Below are positions 22,946 to 33,014 of a DNA stretch of 64,000 bases, in pieces. How positions within the stretch are numbered: the stretch's first letter is position 1; each line of letters opens with the position of its first letter. The DNA comes from Manihot esculenta (taxonomy: Eukaryota > Streptophyta > Magnoliopsida > Malpighiales > Euphorbiaceae). Below the pieces are notes generated by a model. It was not told the origin of the DNA and did no database searches. It was given only the letters and a program-made list of their open reading frames with translations. The position numbers and the translations under genes are program-made. Location of the stretch: contig NC_035161.2 in the NCBI RefSeq assembly GCF_001659605.2, forward strand, positions 36,653,231 to 36,717,230. Direction: 5' to 3'.

Positions 22946-23025
22946 TTAACTGTTTAGGTTCTTCAGAATCCTAACTGGAACATCTTCCTTCTGGTTGGTG
23001 AAACTAAATGCAAAGGCAAAATTAC
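22946..23025 (-). pseudogene. Remnant of the PPR DYW domain
   Basis: In another frame past the copy B stop codon the minus strand reads FAFAFSFTNQKEDVPVRILK then NLNS, stop. DYW domains normally have AIAFGLI.....PIRIVKNLRVCGDCH at this place. The segment encoding CLHSEK is deleted and nothing matching CGDCH or the terminal DYW/GFW end is seen, so the editing-deaminase domain of copy B has been destroyed. Confidence 0.7.
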
Positions 23026-23030
23026 CATTG

Positions 23031-24644
23031 TTATAGAGGCTCCTTCTCTTCTTCTCCAATATCAGACAGCAGAGAATTGGAGTTTGTGGCATAAGATTTC
23101 AATCTCATGGAGATCTCTTCTAATATGACCTCAATATCACCATACTTTGGGTGGGAGTTATCTCCAACGAAGAATTCATGAGCTTCACCATCAATCTCAA
23201 TAACACTACAGCCAGGCTGTTTCCTTACACCATTGACCTTCATAGCTTGGCGCACATTATCAACCATTTCCCATTTCTTTGAATCAGCGTATATATTTGA
23301 TAACAGAACATACGCCCCGTGATTCTTGCCCTCCAATTCAATTATTTTTCTTGAGGCAAGTTCACCCAATTCCATATTTTTGTACATTTTACAAGCATTG
23401 AGCAAAGCACCCCAAGCACCAGTATGGGGCTTCAATGGCATTTCATTGATGATATTCAAAGCTTCATCTAAGCGCCCAGCTCGACCATACAAATCAACAA
23501 TGCATCCATAATGCTCAACTAGAGGCTCAATCCCATAATCTTTTCTCATGGAGACCAAATACTTGCGGCCATCCTCAACCAATCCAAGCACGCAACAAGC
23601 CCTTAAAATCGAAAGGAAAGTGATCTCACTGGGCAAAACCCCCTCATTTTGCATAAGGGAAAATAGTTCAAGGCACTTATCACCAGCTCCATTCCTTGCT
23701 AGCCCATTCATGGCACTACTCCATGTGTAGACATTCTTTTCCTTCATTCCCCAAAACACTTGCATTGCTTCATTCATGTCCCCACATTTTGCGTACATAT
23801 CAATAAGTGCAGTTCCTAATGTCACCGTCACTGGAATCTTATTTTTCTGAACATACGCATGGGCCCATCTCCCATGTTCCAAAGCGCCTAACTGGCTACA
23901 GGCAGATAAAACTGAAACCATTGTCACTTCACTAACCTTGACACCCTCTAATTGCATGAAATGGAACAAACGTAATGCATCCCTTGATTGCCCACATTGT
24001 GCGTACCCAGAAATCACTGCATTCCATGCAATAGGGTCCCTCCGAGGCATTGAATCGAACAGTTTTCTCGCAAAACCAACATCACCACATTTAGCGCACG
24101 CACTCACCATCGCTGTTTGACAGACCAAATCTGGGTTAGGAATTGATTCAAACACCTGGTGACACGAACCTAAAAAACCTAATTCAGAGTACACAAAGAT
24201 CAATCCACTTTGAACATGTGGGTCGAATTCAAACCCATATTTTATGAGAGAGCCATGGACTGCGGGACCAATCCTCCATGCCAAAAGCTGCGCAGAGGCT
24301 CGAACGAGGAAATTAAAAGTGTAGTTATCAGGTGAAATACGATTACCACAATGGAAGATTTTGTTAAAGAAGTGAAAGCTTTTTTGAGGAGTAGAGCTTT
24401 TGGAGTAAGCTCTGATCATGCAATTCAAGGCAAAGAGAGTCGGAGTGTGACATTGGTGAAGTACAAGATTTGAATACTCAAGATGATTGGGGCTTTTGAG
24501 GGCAATGGCGGCCACAAATTGTCCAAGAAAGTGAGGGTCATTGAGATAGCCGTTAATGAGAAGTTGGTTGTGGATTTGCTTGAGCTGTCTAAGACTGCAA
24601 CGACGAGAATCTACAAGAGATAAAATTGAATGCTTTGAAACAGA
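23031..24644 (-). CDS. PPR protein (At5g40405-like), copy B; start and DYW domain lost
   Basis: A single uninterrupted frame of 537 codons lies between a TGA at 24647-24645 and the stop at 23033-23031. It contains PLS-type PPR repeats (DPIAWNAVISGYAQCG, TALIDMYAKCGDMNEAMQVF, GLVEDGRKYLVSM), then E/E+ motifs (GAYVLLSNIYADSKKWE, VRKQPGCSVIEIDGEAHEFF). It matches Arabidopsis At5g40405 in order and spacing. That protein carries a DYW domain; here the frame ends at EEEKEPL where DYW should begin. The ATG used by copy A (24663-24665) is followed by a stop after six codons; the next in-frame ATG, at 24419-24417, would give 462 aa without the N-terminal targeting region. Organellar RNA binding is the family role. 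This copy is either a truncated protein or, more likely, a decaying pseudogene. Confidence 0.75.
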   Translation of the reverse strand, partial: SVSKHSILSLVDSRRCSLRQLKQIHNQLLINGYLNDPHFLGQFVAAIALKSPNHLEYSNLVLHQCHTPTLFALNCMIRAYSKSSTPQKSFHFFNKIFHCGNRISPDNYTFNFLVRASAQLLAWRIGPAVHGSLIKYGFEFDPHVQSGLIFVYSELGFLGSCHQVFESIPNPDLVCQTAMVSACAKCGDVGFARKLFDSMPRRDPIAWNAVISGYAQCGQSRDALRLFHFMQLEGVKVSEVTMVSVLSACSQLGALEHGRWAHAYVQKNKIPVTVTLGTALIDMYAKCGDMNEAMQVFWGMKEKNVYTWSSAMNGLARNGAGDKCLELFSLMQNEGVLPSEITFLSILRACCVLGLVEDGRKYLVSMRKDYGIEPLVEHYGCIVDLYGRAGRLDEALNIINEMPLKPHTGAWGALLNACKMYKNMELGELASRKIIELEGKNHGAYVLLSNIYADSKKWEMVDNVRQAMKVNGVRKQPGCSVIEIDGEAHEFFVGDNSHPKYGDIEVILEEISMRLKSYATNSNSLLSDIGEEEKEPL

Positions 24645-24665
24645 TCAGAATGTTAAATAGCTCAT

Positions 24666-25176
24666 TACCGTGATTGGTGGATAGCCCGCCACTAGCAACT
24701 ATATCAGCTGGCCACCTTGTTTTCGTTTTCTTCATTCTTTTTAGCCATGGTTTAGCGATAATTGTGGGTTCGGTACACAATACTACATGATGCATGAAGT
24801 CAACACCTGTTCTTGTATGTATTTAAATTCAATTTATAAAATTAGAGATAATTCTTTATATTTACCTTTTCTACTATAGTATATAACATATTTATTTTTC
24901 TATAATAAATAAAAATGGTAATAAAAATAAATTATTTATTAAAATATATTATTTTATATGATAAAAAATTATTTTTAAAAAAAATTATTTTAATAATATT
25001 AACAAGATAATTTTATAATTTTTACTAAGTGTGGTTTAAATCCTAAAATATATTAATTTTAACAGTCTCCATCAGGATGATTTTATTGGATTCCCTCTTG
25101 TGAAATTTACAAGGCTTGGGAGATTCAACGGTAATAATTACTTTCTCATTGTTTTGTATTAATTTCATCCGATCTT
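24666..25176. other. Duplicated AT-rich flank of PPR copy B
   Basis: Aligns with 567-1060 with point changes and small indels. A 14-bp block (AACTATATCAGCTG) near 24697 is absent from copy A. No gene seen. Confidence 0.6.
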
Positions 25177-27332
25177 TAGTGAATGATACGTTTATTGGTG
25201 AGTAAAGAGTTATAAAAATGACTTAAAAATTCTTTGTCATTATCTGTCCTAATGATCTTAACAGTAATATTGAATTGAGTCTCTACCATGTATGAAGTGT
25301 TTAATCAAATTAAAGGATTGACCCTTTGGATGCATCATAAAGATTCATACTATCCTACTATATATAATCATCTACAATGGTAAGAAAATATCTAGCACTA
25401 GTGATAGAGTTAGTTTTATAGGGTCATCATGTGTCTATATGGATCAAATCAAACGGTTTTAAAGTTAAAGTATGGCTTATAAGAAAGGGCAATCTTGATT
25501 GTTTTGCCAAAAAGCAAACAAGACAATAAGTTATAGGATTTCACTAATATTTATGCTCTTGATATGTTTGAGTTTGCCAATAGATGCATGACCTAATCTA
25601 TCATGCAGATCAATCATAATCACAACACAATCATACATATATTTAGAAGATATGAATTTTCATTTTTAGAATCAATTATAGGAAGCATGGTATTTACAAG
25701 AGTATGAAAATCCGGACTAGAATTCATGATCTGATGTAAGCAGTGATTAATATCAATATCAGAGAAACTCATCTGATTCAGCCTTAAAAGGCCTCCTTAT
25801 TTCTTTCCTTTGGCCACCACTTTTCTATTCTGTGGGTCATGCATGACGCAATAATGATCGCATATTACTACATAATAAGCATAACTATTCACCAGTTGAC
25901 AAATAAATATCAAGTTGTATTGAAAGTGTGGGACATAGAAAACATCATTAAGCATCATTTTCTCAAACATATTTAGCTTTCTAGAATGTAATATTTGTAT
26001 TGTGTTCCCATCTAGAAAGCAAACAAATATATATTTATGCAGAGGGTGCAAGAAAGTGAGTAGTATTTTATCTGATGTGATTTGTGGCTCCAGTATCTAG
26101 AATCCAACCAGTATCATTATATAATTGTGCATAGCAAGTTTTAAAAGCATTGGACTTACCAGTAAAATCTATGAAATGAGAGTCTGGTTCAACAGAGGTA
26201 CTTGGGGTTTGAACACCTTTGCCCTTCACAGGCTGAGTAACTTCTTACTTTAATGAATTTAACACAGATGTTAGTTTATTGATTTTGCTTGTTGTGTCAG
26301 GATAGTCCAGAGGATTGTCCTCTCTAATGCTACCTCCCTCTACAGTAGCCACCATTCTGATATTGTTATATCCCTTAACTAGTTGTGTGCCAGCCTTGTT
26401 CTTTATTTTAAACCAATCAAGGTATTCAATTAATTTGAGACACCCTTCTTGTATGTGTCCATCCATGTTACAGAAAGTGCAGTATTCCCTTTTTATGTCT
26501 GACCTTCTTGGTTTTGTTTGAGTTTGAGAGTGTGTCTTATTGAACAACACAAGAGACTCTGAACTGTCATTCATGACTCCCAGAATCTCTCTTTGGAATT
26601 CAAATTTCATAACCATTGAATAAGTTTTGTTTGCTATTGGTAAGATATCCATTCTCAAGATCTGATTTCTTACGGATCCAAAAGTCTCATTCAAATCCAT
26701 TAGAAACTGCACAAGCCTGTTTCTATTTGTTATTTTTGTAATGGCTCTAGGAGCCCCATAGATGCAAGTAGGGAGAGTTTCCATAGAGTTAAACTTATCC
26801 AAAAGTCTCTTTAGCTTAGTAAAGTAAATGAAGACAAAAGCATTCTCTTGAGTTATAAGAGAAATTTTTCAATACAACTCATATATCATAGGACCGTTGC
26901 ATTCTCCAAAATTTTCACAGAACTCTAGCCAGAGGTCTATGGTAGAGTCAATATAGATGAAACCATCTATTAGCTCTTTGGAGATGGAGTTAAGAATTCA
27001 AGATGTGACTATGAAATCATATCTCTTCGACAAACCCTAGCTTCACCTTGGCACCTAGAACTATTCTAACGATCCTATTCCAAAATCAAAAGTTAGTTCC
27101 TACGAGAGGTGCAAAAGCCAAAATCATACCTGGATGATCGGAGAACTGTAGGATCAGAGGATCTCCCATTCCTTGAACTACAATTTGTCCTTTTTCCGGT
27201 ATTGCCGTTGACATCTGCTCTTTTCTCCTGTTGCCTCATTCCGTCATCATCAAATCTCTCGAGAACTCTTAGATTCACTTGCATGCAAGAGATAACACGC
27301 CGTTGAAGATCAAATCCTAGCTCTGATACCAT
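25177..27332 (-). mobile_element. Degenerate Ty1/copia element, copy B (leader, gag, protease, pre-integrase)
   Basis: On the minus strand, from right to left: a tRNA-Met primer-binding site at 27319-27330, a leader and gag start (27040-27310), and gag at 26245-26990 with zinc knuckle CTFCNMDGHIQEGC. Next come a protease-region shred (25797-26051), then GAG_pre-integrase and integrase shreds to 25177. Many stops and frameshifts interrupt it. Reverse transcriptase and RNase H are absent. Bases 25177-27015 align with 1447-3285, so this older insertion was duplicated along with the PPR gene. Confidence 0.85.
27319..27330 (-). promoter_or_regulatory. Copia primer-binding site (tRNA-iMet)
   Basis: The minus strand reads TGGTATCAGAGC, the standard plant copia primer-binding site complementary to the 3' end of initiator tRNA-Met. 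It fixes the element's orientation and the LTR/internal boundary. Confidence 0.9.
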
Positions 27333-27608
27333 ATTTAAACAGAGAGAGAAGAGAAAAAATATTTTGAAGTTTTATTTCTGAGATTGTAACGTTATAAGTG
27401 TGTCTGAAAGTGCGCTTCCTTTTATATCCAAGAGCAAGGCACGAGAACAGGGCGTGGCTATTACAAGACCAAAATGAAAATTTATATAAAAGGCCCTACC
27501 AGCTAGTACAAGAAACAACAACACCCTATTACAAAATAAAATAACAGTAAAGCATTAAACTTAATACAATTCAACATTAAGAATAATATAAACCATCTAT
27601 TTCCAACA
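27333..27608 (-). repeat. 5' LTR of copia element copy B
   Basis: On the minus strand the LTR starts TGTTGGAAATAGATGG at 27608, contains a TATA sequence (GGATATAAAAGG, about 27419-27430), and runs to the primer-binding site. The right boundary is well supported; the left is approximate because the expected terminal CA next to the primer-binding site is worn. No matching 3' LTR is seen in the window. Confidence 0.75.
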
Positions 27609-27612
27609 CTTG

Positions 27613-27705
27613 AGCTGAATTGTATTTTTTTTTTTTTTTTTATCCAAAGGAGGGCTCAAACCCAGCAAAACCTGTCAAACTTTACTTCTAAGCTGAATTG
27701 TATTT
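27613..27705 (-). mobile_element. 5'-truncated tRNA-derived SINE with target-site duplication
   Basis: Identical 15-bp direct repeats AGCTGAATTGTATTT at 27613-27627 and 27691-27705 flank a 63-bp insert. On the minus strand the insert reads through GGGTTTGAGCCCTCC, close to a Pol III B box (GGTTCGANNCC), and ends in a poly-A tail (the T run at 27628-27640). Target-site duplication, A-tail and B box together indicate a truncated tRNA-derived SINE. Confidence 0.72.
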
Positions 27706-30700
27706 GATAGCTCTTGTAATTGATCCATTCAGATTGGTTTCACCGCCTTCGGTGCGCAAACCGTGTGACATCCTCCATTCAGCTCGTCACCTTGCTAATA
27801 ATGGAGCTTAGTTTTAACAATCAGCTTCATTACAATCAGCTTAGTGTCTTTGCCTTTCCTCTTTCACTCGGTTCTATCTTGTAGTTGTGATTCCCGTGGG
27901 GGCTTGTAAAGCATTAATTTCTTGCAATTCCAAAAGAGAAAGAAAAGGTAGAAGTTGCAGTCTCAGTTCTTAAAGAAGACAAAAGGTAAGGAGCAAAGCA
28001 TGTGGGGGATAAAGTAAAAAAGCACAGACAACATTCCTTATAACATAATCATGGAACAGCTCAAGTGAAAAGAAGTAGGCCACACCGCGTATTTTTGGTA
28101 TATAAAGTATATTCTTTTATAAATTGGAACAAATTACAACTGCATTAAGTGAGGGGACTGCATCCATCCATCTATCTAAACTTTGATGTTTCAACCTTAA
28201 ACTAAAATAGACAGACAAATGGAGCAGGTAATAACTAGAGACAGATACATCTGTAAAGCTCAAATTCCATGAACCCACGAAATATGTAATGATTAATTAT
28301 AAGCACTGCAATCTCCTTCCCATAATTGAAGCCTCAGCCCTCTTCTATCAGTAAATGAAGGGAAATTTGTTTAACCTATCATTAACGAAATGGTGTTATC
28401 GATAGAGTTCTGGCATATTCTCGTGACCATGCAAAATTTTCATTCTCCAGGATTGCTACACGTAATCATTTTCCTGGTGAACAATCACGAATTTTCCTTC
28501 AGCCAACATAATTATTTGTTGGGTATGGAATAATAAACAACTTTGAAAAAGTTCGAGTACTGCCATGCATGCATAGATTGAGGTATATATATATATATGT
28601 AAATAGTTTTCATTCTGATGAGTTTGAATAAACACATGTGGACAGACACATCTCTCTTCTAGATTGACACGAAGTTTTGTCTGATTAAATGCTAAATTGG
28701 TACAAAATGATGTCATTCAATTTAGTTATTTTGCTTTATCTGTCATCGAAGCCATCATTCTCACTGATTCAGGATCTGAACTGAATAATCAAAGCCATTC
28801 CTGACAGAAGTTTATCTTCAGCATATTTTAAAGATAGAACTGAAACCATTTCTGAAAATTTTAAGGCTAAATTCTGGCTATGGATGTTCATTTTCTCTAA
28901 TAGCTTCTTAAAACCTACGAAACGACACCCCGTAAATCGAGGTTCATTCAGAACTTTGAACTTGAAGAGCATAAATTGAGGAAGTATATAGTCGTAAAAG
29001 TAAAAGACCTTGGGCTTGGGACAACCAGCCTTGACTTTTTTTAAAGGTATTATATGCAAGTGCTACAGCTTTCTTCTTAATCAAAACAATGGGCATGTAC
29101 GTAATCGATCAACCACCTCACATTTCCAAGCTTTTTTCTGCTGATTCTCTCGACTTTACAAGCCCTATACATGAAACTTTTGGATGAAAAGTGTGCCTCC
29201 AAGCCTCGCTGAAGATAATCTTAAAAAGATAAATGAACAAAAATCAATATATATATATATTTTAGTTTAATTTATAATTTTTATAAATTAGATCTAATGA
29301 ATTAATATTTTTAATGAGTGTAATTGAAATCTAAAGGTTTTTTAATAAAAATATGGAGACTAAACATCAGAAATCTCTTAAATCAGATGAACCGGTGAAC
29401 CGGAGGGGGAGAGAATGAGTGGATAAACAGTGAAGGTGGATCTTAATATATGCATAATATCCAGATAATGTAAAAATAAAATTTTTTTTTTTTAGAAAAA
29501 GAAAAAGTGTGGGGTAGGGCAATGAGTCATCAACTCTCAAAAAAACAAGAGCCTCCAATCTGATATGGATTGATTGGACATGTTGCTTTTGTCTTGTTGT
29601 TCTTCTGCCCCTCGTTGTCATCTCCATCTTCCTTCTTTCACTCCTTTCTTTACCCCTTCCTTTCCCCTCCGACTTTCCTTTCCTTTCTTTTCATTTTTTT
29701 ATTAATTAACAAAAAACAAACTTCTTATTTTTCCTATTACACTCTAAATAAAAATTTTAATTATTCAAATTTAATTATTTATATATATATAATTTTCACA
29801 GATCAGTGCAATGGTAAAAAGACTAGACAATTTTAAAATTTTTTACCATTTACCCTTAAAGTAATATTAAAATAAATATCATGTTCACATATTAATTTTT
29901 AATTTATTTTGGAAATGCATTTTATAAATAGTTATAAATTTAAAATATGTAAAGCATCATTTCTAATATTTAAAATTAAAATAAATTAATTAATATTTAA
30001 TTTTATAAAATATATACATACATTTTTAATTAAGTGGTTTAAAAATAAAGTTTGAACAGTTAATTTTGAAAAACATAAATACTTAATTAATCCACCCTTG
30101 AATTTATTGCGATTTACAAAATGGCACGATGTACTATAATGTCTTACCACTCTGGCCCAGCATTTCTCAATTCTTCTTTAGATTTATAACCTTAATTTTC
30201 TTTTCATATGGAAGCAAATCAAGGATTTTCTTTGCTACCCTTTTTGACAATGTTAACATTAACTAAGACCAAGGCTTTTTTTTTTTTTTTTTCAAAAATC
30301 TAATAATTTAGATTCAAACTCTCAATTTCCTACTAAATTAAATTTTCATGAAATAATTTACTTTTTAAGTTATTTCTTAAAAAATAATGAAATAACTTAT
30401 TTAAATTTTTAAAAAGTTATTAAGTTATCCAAACCAAATAAGATGTCATTGGTGTTGATAAATTTCTTGACTTGTATGGAAACTTCAATATTGAAATTCA
30501 ATGAATATGTAGCTTTTCTCCTAATTTGTTTGTCTTGTTCTAAGATATTAAAAGTAGTTCAAAAAGGAGTGTTCCTTTTGTCACACCTTAAATAGGAAAT
30601 ATTCGGACTCTATACTCCTCTATTGTATACTCATAACATCGCCAAGGAAATCAACCATGCATGCACAAGTTCAATAAAATCAACTGCATGGAAATTTCAA

Positions 30701-30988
30701 ATCAATTCAAAAAACCCCACATTTAATATAAATTTCACTTCATCAAAGCGTGAAATTAAAATAAGTGTCATAAAAATAATAAAAAAGTATATTAAAAAAA
30801 AGAAAAGGGGAAAAAAATATTTTTCAGGATACAAAATGTAAATAAAAACCCACAAATACACAATTGTGTGTGCCTAATCTCATGGCTTTATTTTCATGAT
30901 GTAATAGTAGGGGTATAATAGTAATTCAATTTGAGATCATGAGGGCTAAGAAGGAAAGTAAAGCTACCGTGTCCTATCGCCTAGCTTG
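27706..30988. other. Intergenic region, no gene recognised
   Basis: No domain or credible splice structure was found on either strand. Short open frames here lack recognisable homology. The part from about 30100 is the upstream region of the HD-Zip gene. A long T run occurs at 30276-30293. Confidence 0.45.
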
Positions 30989-31023
30989 TTATAAACTCCG
31001 TCCGTCCCTCCTTCGCAGAGAAG

Positions 31024-31057
<34 letters not shown>
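30989..31057 (+). promoter_or_regulatory. HD-Zip gene core promoter region and CT-rich leader
   Basis: TTATAAAC at 30989-30996 is a plausible TATA box, followed by a (CT)n run at about 31024-31055. CT/GA-rich leaders downstream of a TATA box are common in plant genes. Transcription start not determined. Confidence 0.5.
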
Positions 31058-31058
<1 letters not shown>

Positions 31059-31114
31059 GTTTTCAACTTTTTCGTTCTCGCGACCATTGAGACGCTCCCT
31101 CTCGCCTAGCTTAT

Positions 31115-31300
31115 ATGTCTCGAAGGCAGTCTTTTTCGTATGTGCCAGACTCTACATTCTGAGAGATGGGTGTGAGCTTTCTTCAAACACACACAATTTC
31201 CACATTGCAGCGAGCCTCATCATTAACTTCTTTCGTCATAAGCCCAAGATTATACTGACTTGAACGCATGATCCCTTTTGATTTCTTTCTCTGTATATGA
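31115..31300 (+). promoter_or_regulatory. Three upstream ORFs in the HD-Zip 5' leader
   Basis: uORF1 at 31115-31162 encodes MSRRQSFSYVPDSTF. uORF2 at 31166-31258 encodes 30 aa beginning MGVSFLQTHTISTLQRASS. uORF3 at 31268-31300 encodes MIPFDFFLCI. All end before the main ATG at 31379 and none overlaps it. The class I HD-Zip gene AtHB1 is known to be translationally repressed by a conserved-peptide uORF (CPuORF33); whether uORF2 is its counterpart I cannot tell from memory. Scanning ribosomes would meet all three first, so translational control is likely. Confidence 0.55.
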
Positions 31301-31378
31301 CGGTTTGAGTCTCTGGGTATTCAACCGACAAAAACGAACAGAAACCGCTATAAAGCAAAAGAAACAGAAAGAAAAGCT

Positions 31379-33014
31379 ATGGCAGGTGACAAAGTCTGTA
31401 ACATGACTGCTTTGCTTAAAAACGACACTCTTCCTTGTGATTCTCTCCTGATTCCTACTTCTGCCACTCTTCATGGTAATTTAGCTTCTCTTTTGCTTCA
31501 TTTTTTTTTCCATTTGACATGGTTGCACTCTGTTCTGTGCTCTGTATCTTGTTAGGATTGTTGATTTTCTACTAAAAATTCCTCTTATTTGTAAAAAAGG
31601 AAAAATTATTTCAACTTTGTTTTTGATGAGTATGGAAACGTTTCCTTACTAAGAAGATTGATTATTATTATTCCCTTTTGGGGGGGCTTGGTCTTTTGTA
31701 GGAACAGGATCATTCTATTCTAATGCTTAGAGAAACTGCGTTTATTTTATTTATTTGCCTTATTTTTTTTCCAATACTATCTATGGGAGGAGTTTGTTTG
31801 GTCAGCTGCATCTTATGAGGGATGTTGCTAGTATAGAAACCAAATTAACCTAATTGTTCCATATCGTTTATGAACAGAGCCACCGCCTTTACTACAAGAA
31901 AAGGTTGAAACTTTTGCATAAACATTTTCTTTCTTACTTTTTATGCAAGTTTTGCTGCTCTGTTTTGATTTACTTTTGAGTTTCCTCTTCAGCTTGTAAC
32001 TTTCCTGTGTTTATCTTTTCACTTCTCATTAGATATGGCAGCTGAGATATAAATGTAAAGCAATTTGGGATTGTATTCATCTAATAATGTCTGTGGTGCT
32101 TTTTCTTTTTTGCAGGTGCAAAGTCTATGGTTAACTTTGAGAATGGTGGGGGAGGGGATACCTTGGATGCGCCATTTTTCCAAGCTATTGTTAAAGAAGA
32201 AAACGGCGATGAGGATTTTGATGTGTGCCTTAACCGACCCGGCAAGAAAAGGCGGCTTACGGGTAGCCAAGTTCAGTTTCTTGAAAGAAACTTTGAGGTG
32301 GAAAATAAGCTTGAACCAGAGAGAAAGATACAACTTGCTAAGGAACTTGGGTTGCAGCCACGCCAAGTTGCAATATGGTTTCAAAATCGGCGGGCTCGGT
32401 TCAAGAACAAACAGCTGGAAAAGGACTATGACGCTCTGAAAACTAGCTACGACAGGCTCAAGGATGATTATGACAATCTCCTAACAGAGAAAGAGAACTT
32501 GAAAATGGAGGTAAAATCCTTGTTTCTCCAAGAAATTAGCACAATCTGTCTCTGTATAATTCATTTGTCTAATGACTTGGTTTCATCTGTTGAATTTCAA
32601 CAGCTCGTTTCCCTGAAAGCTAAATTGCTGGCTAGAGAGGAAGGGATAGAAAATTTAGAACATATTGAAGCCATCAATTCACCCAATGAAGAACATGGGA
32701 ACCCAGTTTCTAAAACTGTCCCTGGAGTGATTTCCAATGCAACACTGCTGGCGACTCCCAAACGAGAAGAGGCAAGTTCAGCAGGAAGCGATGTGTTCGA
32801 TTCAGATAGCCCACATTCATTTTTGGAGCCTGGTGATTCTTCTCATGTTTTTGAACCTGACCAATCAGATTTCTCACAAGAGGAAGAAGATGATCTTAGC
32901 AGGAGCTTTATGCCCACACCATACTTCCCAAAACTCTACCATGATACACCATCAAATTCATGTAGTTTTGAATTCCCAGTGGAAGATCAACCCTTTTGGA
33001 CCTGGACTTACTGA
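31379..33014 (+). CDS. Class I homeodomain-leucine zipper transcription factor
   Basis: Join of 31379-31475, 32116-32510 and 32604-33014; 903 nt, 300 aa. The homeodomain spans about residues 75-134 ([17 protein letters not shown], then [20 protein letters not shown] with the helix 3 WFQNRR core). The zipper follows at once, with leucines at 133, 140, 147, 154, 161 and 168, six perfect heptads. The acidic, serine-rich C-terminus ends [15 protein letters not shown]; aromatic C-terminal motifs of this kind act in activation in HD-Zip I proteins. These nuclear proteins bind CAATNATTG as dimers in stress and growth control. Intron sites are GT-AG with consistent phases. Intron 2 (93 nt, inside the zipper) has no in-frame stop. 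Closest named relative uncertain (AtHB1/ATHB-54-like). Confidence 0.92.

Noticed and set aside
27613..27705. Possible tRNA gene at the B-box-like sequence
   Set aside because: Only a B box and A-tail between target-site duplications; no acceptor or anticodon arm, so a SINE fragment.
29570..29836. Ser/Phe-rich 88-codon frame
   Set aside because: Composition follows a pyrimidine tract; no homology, no promoter or splice signals.
32065..32439. Overlapping frames in the HD-Zip exon 2 region on both strands
   Set aside because: Out-of-frame or antisense to a clear homeodomain exon.
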